Below, one piece after another: positions 37,301 through 50,996 of a stretch of 64,000 nucleotides of DNA (position 1 is its first letter; each line of letters starts with the position of its first letter). The DNA is taken from NCBI GenBank assembly GCA_905182995.1, contig CAJJDP010000082.1, positions 319,324 to 383,323 of the forward strand. The letters are read 5' to 3'. Origin of the DNA: Paramecium octaurelia (lineage: Eukaryota > Ciliophora > Oligohymenophorea > Peniculida > Parameciidae). The notes under the pieces are model-generated. The model searched no databases, was not told where the DNA came from, and was given only the letters and a program-made list of their open reading frames with translations. The position numbers were made by a program, and so were the translations under genes.

Positions 37301-40300
37301 AAATTCAACCTTTTTTCTTCCTTTTGGTTAAAAAATGACATTAAATTCAATAATCAACAGGTAAATTTGAATTGTTTCCTTGATAATGGTTTGACAAATA
37401 CTATATTTTAAATAATTGATAGATATTATGATATTTTAGTTTTGAGTCTGTTTTCCTATTTTTTATTAATGTAATGTTGAATTTCATAATTATTTTCGCA
37501 ATTCTTGTACGAAATCTAATAAGATTTCTTGCTTAAATGATGCGTGAGTGCCATATTTTGTTTGAAATTTATTGCGAATGATCATATATTTGAACCTATA
37601 GCTGCTTGTATATTATAAATATACTTATTTCGAATTTATTAGATTAGTAAATTGAAATATTTATTATTATTCTGAAGAATTGCATTATAACTCTTAATTT
37701 CTTTTTAGTTAATTGTTAAAATTAGCTTTAAAAATAGATTTAGCATAAGCATTTTTTTAATAAATATCCAAATTACAAATTTTTTAAATTAAGATTCAGA
37801 AAATTAATATTTAGCTCTTGTGTTATAAATATATTAACACCTTCAATTTTGATTTTGTTTCCAATTTAAAGGGATCTCTTATTCACTGATACATCTCCTA
37901 ACTTGATTATTGTTTACCCAAATATAAGTTTGAAAAATTTGACTAATACCTTTACAAAATAATAGCTGCAATAACAAAGACTATCATCTAATTCAGATAA
38001 ATTTCAAATAAATATGTGTCCTCTAAACAAATTAAATGTAGATGAATATTTTTGAAATCTATGTATATGTTTGGTGTGTGGGTTTTGTGCTTTTCTATTA
38101 GTTTTTGAAGATTATTATTGATAATATTTTTCATGCCTACAGAATTCCTTAATAAAAGGCAATTACATTTTTTTAGAATATTTCCACTAATTTTTTGTTT
38201 ATAATAATTATTCTTATCAATCCCATAAAGTTACAAAATATATGTTAATAAAACATTTAACATGAATTTGGAAATGTTACAAAAAAAAATAAAAATTTCA
38301 ATATACAATAAGTATATTTTTTTATGTATTTTATTAGTATGATGAATAAATTACAATTACTCAACATCTATCACTTTATTTAATAATTACTTTAAATATG
38401 ATTTCTTATTCTTCTAAAAGATCTTGTGAATCTTAAATCATATAATCTCATATCCTTTGGGAGATTTTATTGCGATTACTCTGATAAAAATTGTTTAATT
38501 CTAATATTATTGTTTTCTGAATTTTATAAATTCTGAATCCATTTCTTCATCATTGTCGCCATATCATTTTATCACAGCAGTGCAAATCAATTCATTTGAT
38601 CAATAGAATCATAAAATTTTCTTCAATTAGATTTGAACATATATTACCTATTGTAATAATACTAATTAAAATATATTTATTCAATTGAACTTTTTGATTA
38701 AGAGCATTAACTTTAGCTCATATTCGGCATCATGAGCCGATTTAAGTTTAGCAAATCCATTATAATCTTTCCAAAAAACATTGACTTATCTTTTAATCAG
38801 GATAAAATTTATGAGTTTGTTAAAAATTATTTTTTAAGATTTAATTAGAATAATAATAGGGAAATTTGGAATTGCAGCTTAAATTACCATACTAGCATAT
38901 AATTTTTCATCTGCTAGATTTAGACCTTAAATTTAAATAAATCTAGTGTAAATTTAAGCCTAAAAATAGCAATATGAAATATCAACTAATATCATTATGA
39001 TCTGATTTTCATCTCTTACCCTAAGGGAGATTTCTTTAATATTTATTAAAACCATCACCTCAAAATAATATTTTTCAAGATAACTTTTTCTTTAGAGATA
39101 AATTAGCAGCTTAATGAAGTTATTATAAATTCATAAAGTGAAAGTATCAAAGAAACCCTGAACATAACTTAATTATAATTCGTCACATCGTTCTATTAAG
39201 CAGAGTTAAAATTTAAGGATCATTGTATTAAATTACTTAATTCTAAACCTTCAAAATATTAAAATAAATTTAGGTAATTTTAATAATAAAACTTTATATT
39301 AGATTAATAAGTTATGGGCATAAATAGTTAATCTGGTACTTTACACACGAATTATATACTCTAACTCCTATCTACTTACTAAAACTATGAAACATAAAGA
39401 ATATGAAAACATTCACTCTATAATAAATTGATAAAATTCTTTTTTGTCTAATAAAAAAGACAAATGTAACATAAGGTAAAAAATAATTTTATGAATTTAT
39501 TAATTTATTAATATATGGAAAAGGCTAAAATGGACATCGATTCTAAATGGATATATTTAGATGAGAAGCATTTTTTTTTATTTTTCTATATAAAAATTAG
39601 ATTTGAAGTTTTAATTACTTTATTTTTTCCATTTTCAATCTATTACTAAAGTGGAGTAATACTAGTCTTTTTTTGTAGAAAGTTTAAATGAAGGTACTTA
39701 TATCCTTATAATATAATTATGATTATGCTTTCTTTATTTACCATCAAAGAGGAATACTAAATCCTAAATAATAATAACTATTTCAATCAATAGAATTGGA
39801 GTTGATAATATTTTGTGTAAATTCCGAGTTTAGCCATTAACTTTGTTAAGTCATAAAATGGAATTTCAATTGTTACCATTTTTGTACTAATAAATTAGTT
39901 TCTTAAATTTCTAATTAATTAAATATACAATCTAGAAAAAGGGATAGAATCTTGATCTTGTTTAAATTCTTTAGCATTTCAGTCATAAATTTGGAAATTG
40001 ATTTTTATTCTAGAAAATCTTACTTAGATTTTCAATATTGTAGAACTTGGGCAATTTATTTACGATATGAATCTAATTAACCAAAAAAACCTTTTGTACT
40101 ATTTATACACTTTGATATCATACTTATTTTCGGTTTTAGTTTTTCTAAAGGGATGAGGTGTTTCAAAAGTGATTAGATCTTGAGTTGTTTAGTTCAGATC
40201 AATTTGGATAATGAAGTTCAGTTTAGAGTTGAAGTTATATGGTCATGACTTTATACTTAAAAGAAATAACAAGGACCAAACTATTAGAAATTCTTGTTAT

Positions 40301-43300
40301 AAACTACAGCAAAAATCTTTAGTATATTGAAGTTATAATCTAATTAAATCATATCTAATACTGAGAAAGTATTATTCAAAAATCTTAAGTATCTTACTTT
40401 AAGTTTTAGTAGAGAATTCAAAATCCAAGATATAGGCAGTTACAAGAACGATGATCATTAGGCGAAGTAGTTTAAGAATTTAATGAGTTCTAATCTTAGC
40501 TTCTAATCAGTATTTGAAGGACATAATATAAAATTGAAAATGGTACATCATATACAATATGCTTACCTCAAATTCTAATAAGCATAAAATCACCATAATG
40601 ATTTAAAAATTTCTAATCAATCGAAAAGTTAATATTAATTCAAATCAAGAAAAAATTGAAAAATAAGCAAAGTTTAATTTGTATCTGCTTTCCTTTTTCT
40701 ACTCAAAAGTGGATTTTGTTAAAATCAAAGCCAGATTAATCAATAATCTGACGTAAGAGATTTTGAAAAAATTATTTATAAATGTATTATTAAAGCATTT
40801 GATAAGGTTTTTCTGAGTGATGATTCTTAAAAGCGAAAATTATCATACACTTTCATACCAATTAATCAAACTGATAATATTACTTAATGTAATAAAACAA
40901 GCACTATATATCAAAATAATAATATTAAATTGTTTAAAATATTTTTATATCTTCTAAAGTATAAAAGTTTTAATACAAATGTAAAATCCACCACCATATA
41001 TTAAAGGGGAAATATAATCCTCCTTAATACAGTATTGTTTTGATTAGTCCCATCATATTTGAACCTAAATAGATTAGGATATCGTGAATTGAGTCTCATT
41101 CTAATTGGAAATTGACTATCTAATTTGATCGTAGATCTTTATTAAGAATTAGATGAGTGTTATTCCTACATTTTATAACTTAAACTCTAATAGATTATCC
41201 TTAAGAAGATGCAAAAGCTCAACCAATCAACACGATATCTAATAAAAAATTAATATTTTAGTATTGAATAAATTTTTATTTTGAGTCTACACATCTCACA
41301 ATTGTATTGAAGAGATTTAATTTACAATTAGTAAAACAGTTTTTGTGACCAATAAAGTGCATAAGAAAATGATAACATACGCTAGGCTAAATAGACAGCC
41401 AGATCTACATTAGCTGAAGGCGAGGCCAAATAAAACATCATTTAATTAAATAATTCAGATATTCCAACTGAAATTCTTGCTCTAACAAGTGTATTCATTA
41501 GTAACTAATATTTAATATGATTACAAAGGAAAAATAAAAATATCCATACAACTCTTCTTTGTAAATAGAAGAGAATATGATTCCAGATAATATTCCACCT
41601 GAGGCAAACCATTTTCAGTTTCGAAAGATTTTTTATTTATTCTCAATTTTTCTATAAACATTGTCTTAACTTTCTGTCATAAGGAATTCACTGTTTAGTG
41701 ATCATCAAATAAAAGAATGTGAGTTAATAATATCTCAAATTGAGGTATATGTTTAAAATACAAATAAAAGAAAGTGTTTGAATGCTGAAATCATCCTCAG
41801 TAATTTCTCAATATCATTTTGATGCTATTTAATTATTTAAATTTCAATTGAACCCAGATTATTATCATTAAGAAACTAAACTATTACTTAAATTTATAAA
41901 AAAGAAAATTTACGTTAGATCATGGAAATTCCTAAGTATCTTTTGTTACAAAAAGAAATTCTTTTTATAAATTTTTTAATAATATAAGCCTGACAGAGAA
42001 TTTAAAAAATGATATTTCGTCAGCAATTGAATCAAAGGTAGCAGATGTGATTAAAAGGTTAAAGTATTCATAAGTATTACTTAAAAATAACACAGCTTTT
42101 ATTAATGAAATTTATGGATATACCTTTATAGTGATCTGATTTATGATTAAAGTTTTCTATATTTAGATGTAGTTCATACGAAAATTAACTATACTTCTTA
42201 ATTACATTCTTTAGTATTAGAACAGTTCTATATTCTCTATGAATTGAGTTTTGAGGTTTTATAATTATTATTTTTATATTAGTGATTACTCTGAGGATCT
42301 ATCTATAATGGCAATTTGCATAGTTTTTATTTCTAAAAATTGATAATTAATCTTAATCAGAATAGTGTTTGACAACTCTACTAGGCCTAAATTATTTTTT
42401 TAATTTAATAATTATCTCTTTACGATATTAATGTAGTGTTAAAAATATGATTAAATTAATTCATTTTTATCTCTAGTATTAGTTATTTTATATATACAGA
42501 ATTACTCTATTTAAACCTACTATTAACATTATTTGCTTCATCCTCAAAAGCATGTACATATTGCCTAATGTAAATAAAAAGAATTGATTATTGTTTTTTT
42601 TGAGTATTTGATCCATTAAGGTATTTAGTTTTAACATCTACTTTAATTTTCATAAATTAATATTTTGAAATCCAAACTCAAAGGGCATCTTATTTATTTT
42701 TAATCATATACTATATTCTAAATGTTCTCTAACTACTATTACTCTGATAATTTATACTTACTTTTCTAACTACTACTATTTCCAAAACATTTATTCTTTC
42801 CCATCATATACATAAATGACCTAATGGAAATTTTATCGGTAACATGAGAAGAACACATCAAAACAATTGGATCGAAAAAATCAAAATAACAATTATTTCT
42901 ACAATATATCTCCTTCCTTTTATAATAAAATTTAGTTGGGTTTTAGATTTATTAGAGACTTAATCTCTTTAATGTTTTGGAGTGTTGAACCTTGCAAAAA
43001 CTTTCTTTTTCCTCTTTAATGCTAATATCCTTAACCATTTTTATTTTTATTGAATATAATTAACCTAAAATAAAGGAACATGTTGTTAAAGAGTCTATTT
43101 CAGACCAAAAAATAATTATAACTTAAATTTTTTTCTTATCATTAGAATTGAAACTAGCTGTCATCAATTATGTAAACTTATCATCTTAATCTTTTTTTCA
43201 AAATTTGTAGAAAACTTTTGTTAGAGTTTTTCCTTACATATTTAATAGATAAAATCAATGCATTTGCTTGATAGACTAATTCTAATCTGATCTTAGTGTT

Positions 43301-43599
43301 ATTTATAAATAATTTCCATCTCAGTTAATAAACTTATCCTGAAATAGAATATCTGAGTTAATAAAAAATAAATCTCATAAGAAATCAAGTTTGATTAACT
43401 TATTTCATTAGGATAAAGTCAACATATAGCAAAACTAAAAGGCTCATAAATATAATTTAAGAAGAAGATATTAACAAATTTCAAGCAAATAATTACAACT
43501 TCAAATTATACTACTCTTTCATTTGTTATAATTCTTATTTTTTCATAAATACCCTGTCCGTTAATCTAACTCAAATCACATACAATAATTTTTAACTCC

Positions 43600-44200
43600 T
43601 AAAAAAGTGATTTACCAATTATCATTAAAATCATTACTTATTAATCCTATTCTCGATTTTCATTGAGTTATATTCTCCTTCAACCAAATTTAAGCTTTTA
43701 ATAGTTACATTTTGTTGCTTAATTATTTTCTCTATTTCATTTTCTCTTCATAAGTTATTTAGCCTCATTACATCCAACGCCAATCATTTTATTTCACCCT
43801 TCAATTTTTTTTCCTTCTATCCACCTACCTCACTACTGGTATGTATGGGTTTAGTATTTCACTCCTATACAAATTTTCTCATTTACTAATTTTTTAACTT
43901 TGTTTTACCATCAATCAATTTAATCCATCAGCCAATTTTTAAAGAATTTCCATCCCAGCATTCAAATGTTCCGCTGCACTATCAATAAAATTTTATATAT
44001 TTTAAAGATTTCAGTTGACCTTCCAATAATTGATTTTTCTCCTTATTAACAAGATGATCCGAGTGCTAATTTTATTAACGTTCAAAAATATTTTCTTAAA
44101 TTTCTATAGCACTTAAATATTTGATATAATAATTGTTAGAATCAAGAGAAAAATTTACATGAAAAGATGGAACTCTTATTTTGGCAGGTCATTATAATAC
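43600..44200 (-). pseudogene. Decayed coiled-coil gene
   Basis: Minus-strand segments typical of a coiled coil: YYIKYLSAIEIQENIFERQQ, HLVNKEKNQLLEGQLKSL, then in another phase AAEHLNAGMEILQKLADGLN, and around 43.7 kb ENEIEKIIKQQNVTIKSL with two nearby in-frame TGAs. It could be a distant relative of the coiled-coil region of the neighbouring families, but no Cys/His module or C-terminal domain is visible. Confidence 0.35.
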
Positions 44201-44856
44201 TTAGAGAATTTAGAAATTATTAGTTTTAAACTAGAGCTATCAGCTTTTTTTTAACTATTAAAGAAAATTAGTTATTATTTGAAAACCCTTCTTTTTTTAT
44301 AAAACTATAATTGAAGAAAAAATTCAATTAATCCCTATGTAAAGATAGAATATTCGCTTACGAATCTTAACTTATAAATATAATAGAATAGTAGTGACTA
44401 CTACGATATTGTACAAACATTTTCCAAACTAAATTTAGGATTTAAGAATTTTGGGTGAATAATTCACATATGGGCCTCAAGATAATGACAGCAATACTTT
44501 ATAAATGAAACTCAATTATTAAAATTTATTTCAGAATTAGAGGCTTATTTCTTCAAACCAATAACATTTTAAATAAAAATTACAAAATTCTTTAGAGAAA
44601 TCTTGAAAGAGTACTTTAGCATTTTCAAAGACAATATATTCCAAAATTTATTGAAGAATATGGTATTATTTTTCGCAGAATTTCTTTTGCAAATGATGAA
44701 AAATAATAAAATCCGAATTAGAATTTTAATTTTTAGGTTGATATATATTTAAAAATTTACTTACATTAAATATTGATTTAAGATCCTTTTTCTCTAGATC
44801 TACTTTGATTGTTCCATTATCTTGAAGTATTCTTATTGGTAAAAAAATGGTTCTTA

Positions 44857-45703
44857 ACTTTCTTATTATAATATTGTTAATATTTTTTCATTTTTTGAGT
44901 ATATATTATGAATTGTGTGTATATTGATTAATATAAGTAAATAAAAAATAAAAGATTTGTAGATGTCTTTGGAATAGGATAGGAAGGTTTGTTAAAAACA
45001 TTAGATGGAGATAACAACTATTGATTTAAAGTAATCAACGAGTAAGGAGGAGAAATACCTTTGTATAAAGTGTTTAATAGAGAAGATTGATATATAAAAT
45101 ATGGTTTTGGTGGATGAGACTAAAATTATGATTAAGGAGATGAAAAGTGAATAATAAACACTGAAAATTAAGGAAAATTAAAGAAGAATAGAAACATTTA
45201 AATAAATTCAATGTTTGATTAAAGAATACAAAGTTTAAGTTGAGAATGTTATTGAAAAGATAATAATTAATATTCATTAGAAAATATAATTAATTGAAAA
45301 GGATTTAGAAGAATTAGATTAAAAATCTAAAATTTATAAATTTGAAGATGAAGTTGAAATTCTATCATCAAATTATAAAGGAAGTTTTAATTATGAAATT
45401 CCTATAGAATTTGATAAATTAGAAGATGATAATCAATTTTATGATTCTCTCTAATCAATGTTTTAATCATTTACAAATAATCACTCATATACATAAGTTA
45501 TTGATATATTATAATAGAATCAAAAAATTGAAAAGTCAAAGGAAATTAAAGTATCTAGTATTTAAAAAGAGAAACAAGTAGATAAATCAGTAATTATTGT
45601 ATATTAATATTTAGAAAACACCATCTCTCAACATCAAATGCAATAAACATGGAAAAGAAATAATAATGTTGAATTTAGAACCAAATGAAACTTAAATTTC
45701 AAG
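44857..45703 (+). repeat. Right inverted-repeat arm, truncated by gap
   Basis: Reverse complement of about 35.66-36.50 kb. At several diagnostic bases it matches the minus-strand copy A rather than the adjacent plus-strand copy: the 25-nt first intron, AACAACTATTG after the second Met, and CATCTCTCAACATC after the intron. It stops at the N run at 45704. Confidence 0.8.
44963..45703 (+). pseudogene. SPRY-like gene, 5' part only (copy B')
   Basis: ATG 44963. It encodes the first Cys/His module and coil, then a 25-nt intron (45590-45614), and is cut by the assembly gap just after the second module begins (CNKHGKEIIMLNLEPNE). The remaining exons are not in the window next to it; the sequence right of the gap starts again upstream of the ATG of a slightly different copy. 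It is either an incompletely assembled third gene copy or an unmerged allele. Confidence 0.7.
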
Positions 45704-45933
45704 NNNNNNNNNNNNNNNNNNNNNNNNNNNNNNNNNNNNNNNNNNNNNNNNNNNNNNNNNNNNNNNNNNNNNNNNNNNNNNNNNNNNNNNNNNNNNNNNN
45801 NNNNNNNNNNNNNNNNNNNNNNNNNNNNNNNNNNNNNNNNNNNNNNNNNNNNNNNNNNNNNNNNNNNNNNNNNNNNNNNNNNNNNNNNNNNNNNNNNNNN
45901 NNNNNNNNNNNNNNNNNNNNNNNNNNNNNNNNN
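45704..45933. other. Assembly gap, 230 N
   Basis: Run of N between two nearly identical gene starts. The size may be an estimate rather than a real distance. Confidence 0.99.
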
Positions 45934-45993
45934 ATATTATGAATTGTGTGTATATTAATTAATATAAATAAATAAAAAATAAAAGATTTGTAG

Positions 45994-48543
45994 ATGTCTT
46001 TGGAATAGGAGAGGAAGGTTTGTTAAAAACATTAGATGGAGATAACAACAATTGATTTAAAGTAATCAACGAGTAAGGAGGAGAAATACCTTTGTATAAA
46101 GTGTTTAATAGAGAAGATTGATATATAAAATATGGTTTTGGTGGATGAGACTAAAATTATGATTAAGGAGATGAAAAGTGAATAATAAACACTGAAAATT
46201 AAGGAAAATTAAAGAAGAATAGAAACATTTAAATAAATTCAATGTTTGATTAAAGAATACAAAGTTTAAGTTGAGAATGTTATTGAAAAGATAATAATTA
46301 ATATTCATTAGAAAATATAATTAATTGAAAAGGATTTAGAAGAATTAGATTAAAAATCTAAAATTTATAAATTTGAAGATGAAGTTGAAATTCTATCATC
46401 AAATTATAAAGGAAGTTTTAATTATGAAATTCCTATAGAATTTGATAAATTAGAAGATGATAATCAATTTTATGATTCTCTCTAATCAATGTTTTAATCA
46501 TTTACAAATAATCACTCATATACATAAGTTATTGATATATTATAATCGAATCAAAAAATTGAAAAGTCAAAGGAAATTAAAGTATCTAGTATATAAAAAG
46601 AGAAACAATTAGATAAATCAGTAATTATTATATATATATATTAATATTTAGAAAACACCATCTCTCAATATCAAATGCAATAAACATGGAAAAGAAATAA
46701 TAATGTTGAATTTAGAACCAAATGAAACTTAAACTTCAAGATTAGCATGTGTTGATTGTATACATTATAATAATCCTATTAAATACACTTCATTATAAGA
46801 TGCAGGGATTAAATGGGATGAATTTAAAGGTAAAACTGAAGATAAAATTAAATTATTTTAAAATCAAAGATCACTTTAATAAGAAATGATTATATAAAAT
46901 CTAAAGGAAATGAGAGAATAATATACATTAATATTAAATGAATTGATAGATAAATTGAATAATGAATAATAATTAACTCAATTATTATAATTTAATCAGT
47001 CAAATCAAATGGATATTTATGAATTCAATTAAGAATAAATAGATGAACTTACTTTAATATTAAGTAAATAAGATAAATTTAAAGCTTTATAAGATTAATA
47101 AATTAATATTGAAAAAGAAGATTAAATTAAATATAATTTAATAATTAATAATCTAATGAGCTTATTTGAATTTGAATTATTAAAAAGAGAAGACATCTTG
47201 AAGATTTTCAAAAACGATTAATCTATTTTAAATACAATCTAAATTGAAGATTCAAAAATAAACAATATTTAGATCTAAAATATGAATCAAATTCTAAGGA
47301 AAATCTAAAAGTTTGATGCTTATCATGGCATTTTCAATTAAGCCTTGAATTTATATAAATCTATTATCTAAAATATCTCTGATTTATCAATTCAACAATA
47401 AACTATCAATAATGAATAATAATTAAATGAAGAAAAGATTATTGAATCTAATATTGTAATTAATGAACAATATGAAGGAACAATTTAGAAATTCATAAAA
47501 GATACTATAGAAATTAAAAGACTTTTAATGGTTGATTAATTGTAATAAGAACTAAAAACTAAATAAAATGAAATTGATTCAAATTCATTAAAAATTATTT
47601 AATTTTAAGACAATTAATCAAAATTAGAATCCTTATTAAATTCATTATAATTCAAATATGATGATTCAATTAAGTAAAATGACATTTTGAATAAACAAAA
47701 TCAATCTACTCTAAATAATTTAACTAAAACACAAGAAGATTGTAATAATTGTAATTTATTATATTTTATATATTTTAGAGATTTCTTAAATTACTAATCT
47801 TAATTAATTATTGAAAAATAAAGAAAATGATATTAAGAAACTTAATAAATAATTATAAGATACATTAGATTAATTGAAATCGTTACAAAAAGATTCTCAA
47901 GATATAACATATTTATAAAGATAGATTTAAATAGTATGATATTATAAATCCTATTAGTAGTAGTAATTAGATTAATATCCTTAAAGTTTAACATTTTCAT
48001 AATCATTTAAACATAATAGTTGTTAAATTTCATAAAATGGAAAGGTTGTTGTCGAAACTGCTAATAATGGTAATTGGTTTTGTTGTATTTGCGATTAAAT
48101 GATTCCAAAACATGGATTAGTTAAATTTGCATTTAAAATATTAGATAATATTTAAGTAATGTTAGGAATAGGTTTTAGAGATATTATATAAAAGAATAAT
48201 TATCAAACTGCTTATCGTATTGGAAAAGGGTATTTATTATAATTAAGTATCTTATAATAGAACATATTTTATATATTATGATGGCAGATGTTTCAATCAT
48301 GATTAATAAGATAAAGATGATAAATAATTATCATTTAAATTCACCACAAATGATATGATAATAATGGAAGTTGATATTACAAATAAGTATATTAAATGGA
48401 TTAAGCAATCAACAAATGAATCATTCGTAAATATTCAACCCTATATTAAGACACTCAACATAGACACATCATAAGATCTTTATCCATGTGTGAATTTAGG
48501 TTATAAGTCAAAAGTAGAAATACTAACATTATTCAACAAATGA
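45994..48543 (+). CDS. SPRY-like protein with Cys/His modules and coiled coil, copy B (intact)
   Basis: ATG 45994, TGA 48541-48543. Introns 46621-46651 (31 nt), 47751-47778 (28 nt), 47934-47957 or -47960 (24 or 27 nt; needed to skip an in-frame TGA) and 48230-48260 (31 nt) leave about 811 codons. I chose the Met at 45994 over the one 42 nt later because it precedes the first Cys/His module, VCQKHQME...LCIKC. A second module (CNKHGKEI...LACVDC) and a long glutamine-rich coiled coil follow. Near residue 640 comes another Cys pair (FCCICDQMIP), leading into a SPRY/B30.2-like domain: VMLGIGFRDI, TYFIYYDGRCFNHD, NDMIIMEVDITNKYIKWI, DLYPCVNLGYKSKVEIL. SPRY domains bind protein partners; together with B-box-like modules and a coil this resembles a TRIM-type layout without a RING finger. 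Cellular role unknown. The intron before KTPSLN is shared with the TLDc gene at 22.8-28.8 kb. Confidence 0.8.
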
Positions 48544-50395
48544 ATAATATATAATTTAATAATTTTATAATTTAATTTAACAAAAAATAATAGTGTATAT
48601 ATATGATGATATTCATATTCCTGCCCTTATTTAAATTTCAAGTTTTATTAAGTTCTAAAAATTCACATGATAAAAAGAGAACTACGTATTACAAGAATTC
48701 TCAAATAATTTTGATCTCACAGAAATTCATTTCTTCTTAAATAATAGGAATAAGATCTCAATAGGAAAATATTAACTAAATTTTTAATTACTTTTAATTA
48801 ACATACACTTTCCATAACAAAAAGATGTTTTTGTTTGTTATGGAGAAAATAAATTTACATTTGCAATAATTTTCAAAATAGGTTATTATTAGATTACTAT
48901 TCTCAATAATTTATGAAACTTCTCTTCATTATTGTACTTTATTAATTTGTATTCAACCCTATTAATATTTAAACTCAATTAATGCAAGAATATCCACAAT
49001 CGTTTCTAGTCAATTTTTCTACATCACTTTCAAATACCATTGGTTATTATAATTTTATTCTCATTTAATCATTATATTGATAGATTTAATTCAAATTGTT
49101 ATGAATAGCTCTAATCTTTTTGAAGCAGTATCATATTTATATGTTAATTATTATTATTTCCATTTTTCAAAAGATAGTATTTTACTATTTGTCAAAATTA
49201 ATACAATAATAATAATTCACACAAGAAAATTTTTTTAGAATTTAATCATTGAAGTACATACTTGAAATTACATGGTGTTCGATTGCAACATCTGAAAAGT
49301 AGGTATCACCTAAATTGAAAAACCCACGATCATATAATCAGGTTTTATTTTTTTTAATCATATAGCTATAGATCTAGTAACTTGAACGAGTCACATAATC
49401 AAATATAAAACATATTATTAAAGGTCCCTAGAATTTAAATATTGATAATTGCTTCTCAGATTATTTTTCAATGAGATAAAAGCTAAATTAAGGAAACAAA
49501 ATTAAAATCGAATTTAATTACAAATCAAGAATAATTATTGTCTTATTTTAAACGATAATGAATAAGTTTACTTTCACTTATTTATTGTTATTATGTACCA
49601 GGTAAATTCAAAATCTGCTATCATAGGCAATTAATATATAGCAATATGTGAGAGCCCAACCTAAATATAAATTTTTAGTTAACATTGCATAAAATCTGAA
49701 GCAAAATGAGTTTTAACCCCTTATCATTCGATTCTAAAATATCTTAACTATAAGCAATTTAAATTATCTTATCGATTCAATAACATTTGGATTATCCCAA
49801 ATTCTGAAAGTACATAGTTTAAGGCAAAATCTTATGGAGAGGTGTTTTTGTGATATTCCCATTATTGATTTTAATAAATGTTTATTTATTATCATCTTAA
49901 ATTCTAATTGTAATAAATAATTACAACAAAATTATCTATGGAAATTTAAGTAATTCAATTCATACTTACAGAAATGAGATTTAAAAATTGTTTTTTTTCT
50001 CTATTTCATTCTAATTATTTTCAACCTGGCTTGTGTTAAAACGGTAAAGAACAAACTTGGATGGAATGTTGAAACTAAGGCTAATTAAAGCTATTGTTCT
50101 TAAGACATTAGCAAAAATGGAACCCAAGGATTAGAGATTGAGCGTGATCTAAGTAATGCTATCTACCGAATTCAATTATCGGTCTGGGAATGAGATAATT
50201 TGATTGTACACCCTTATACATACCTCACAATGTTAACCTTAAAGACAAAAAGTACTTATTTGAATAAAGGAAGAAAGGGTATTTGGAGAGATTTTCATAA
50301 AAAAGCATTTTAACAAGATAAATCTTCTTTTTTTTTAATTTTTTAATAGTATAATTTTTCAAAAGAAAAAAATAATTACATCAAAATATTAAATC
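48544..50395. other. No recognised gene
   Basis: AT-rich DNA downstream of the SPRY-like gene. No TGA-free frame with protein-like composition was found. Confidence 0.35.
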
Positions 50396-50996
50396 CGATC
50401 AGACATAATCAAAATGATTTGGAAAATCATGAAATTAATCTTCCAAATCTATAGTAATAAGGAGAGGAATCAATATCTGAACTTTAAAGAGTAGGGACGT
50501 TAATCTTTGTTCACGAAAATGGAGTATTCTCAAGCCAAGCAAGATATTTTACACACCCTAGCAATTTTCTTATAACAGAATTGCATCCACTTTTCAAGGT
50601 GGAATTATAATTAGCCAAAGAAGCTAATATAAAAATTTGGATAAAATAAAACAAAAATTTGATCTTGAGGACCTTTTGGAAAAAAGGGAATCTATATTAT
50701 CATTTAAGGCTAGGGACATTTGAAAGGAGATCTAAAAAACAGTTATATCAGCTTAAAATAAGACTTTGGAAACAGAAATACCATTTTAAAATAGATAAAG
50801 ATGAATAGGCCTAATCAACTCCCTGATTAAGATTAATTAAGCAATCAGAAAGGATAAGCTCAAATTATGGAGGATTTTTTAATTGATAACTAATGAATTT
50901 AGCTCGAATGTAATTATAGGGAAATATAGTAATTATAGTGTTAATTTTTGGAAATGTAGATAAGATTATAATATTAAATTAATCAGAGAGAAATGA
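50396..50996 (+). pseudogene. Decayed coding-like stretch
   Basis: Around 50.46-50.83 kb one plus-strand frame reads GTLIFVHENGVFSSQARYF, NFLITELHPLFKVELQLAK and EANIKIWIKQNKNLILRTFW, then continues to a TGA near 50.85 kb. It is possibly the 5' part of the ORF that follows, with the joining region broken. No family recognised. Confidence 0.3.

Larger units (their letters stand above)
36506..44856. other. 8.4-kb spacer between inverted copies; decayed genes only
   Basis: No intact gene found. Two stretches look like decayed minus-strand genes and are listed separately (36.54-37.3 kb and 43.6-44.2 kb). Around 38.4-38.8 kb the minus strand has further helix-like pieces (KSAHDAEYELKLMLLIKKFN; MATMMKKWIQN) with frame breaks. 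From 39 to 43.5 kb I see AT-rich DNA without supported frames. Confidence 0.35.

Noticed and set aside
45685-45942. Open frame through the 230-N gap
   Set aside because: Artefact of N; the real frame at 45.6-45.7 kb is the second exon of copy B'.
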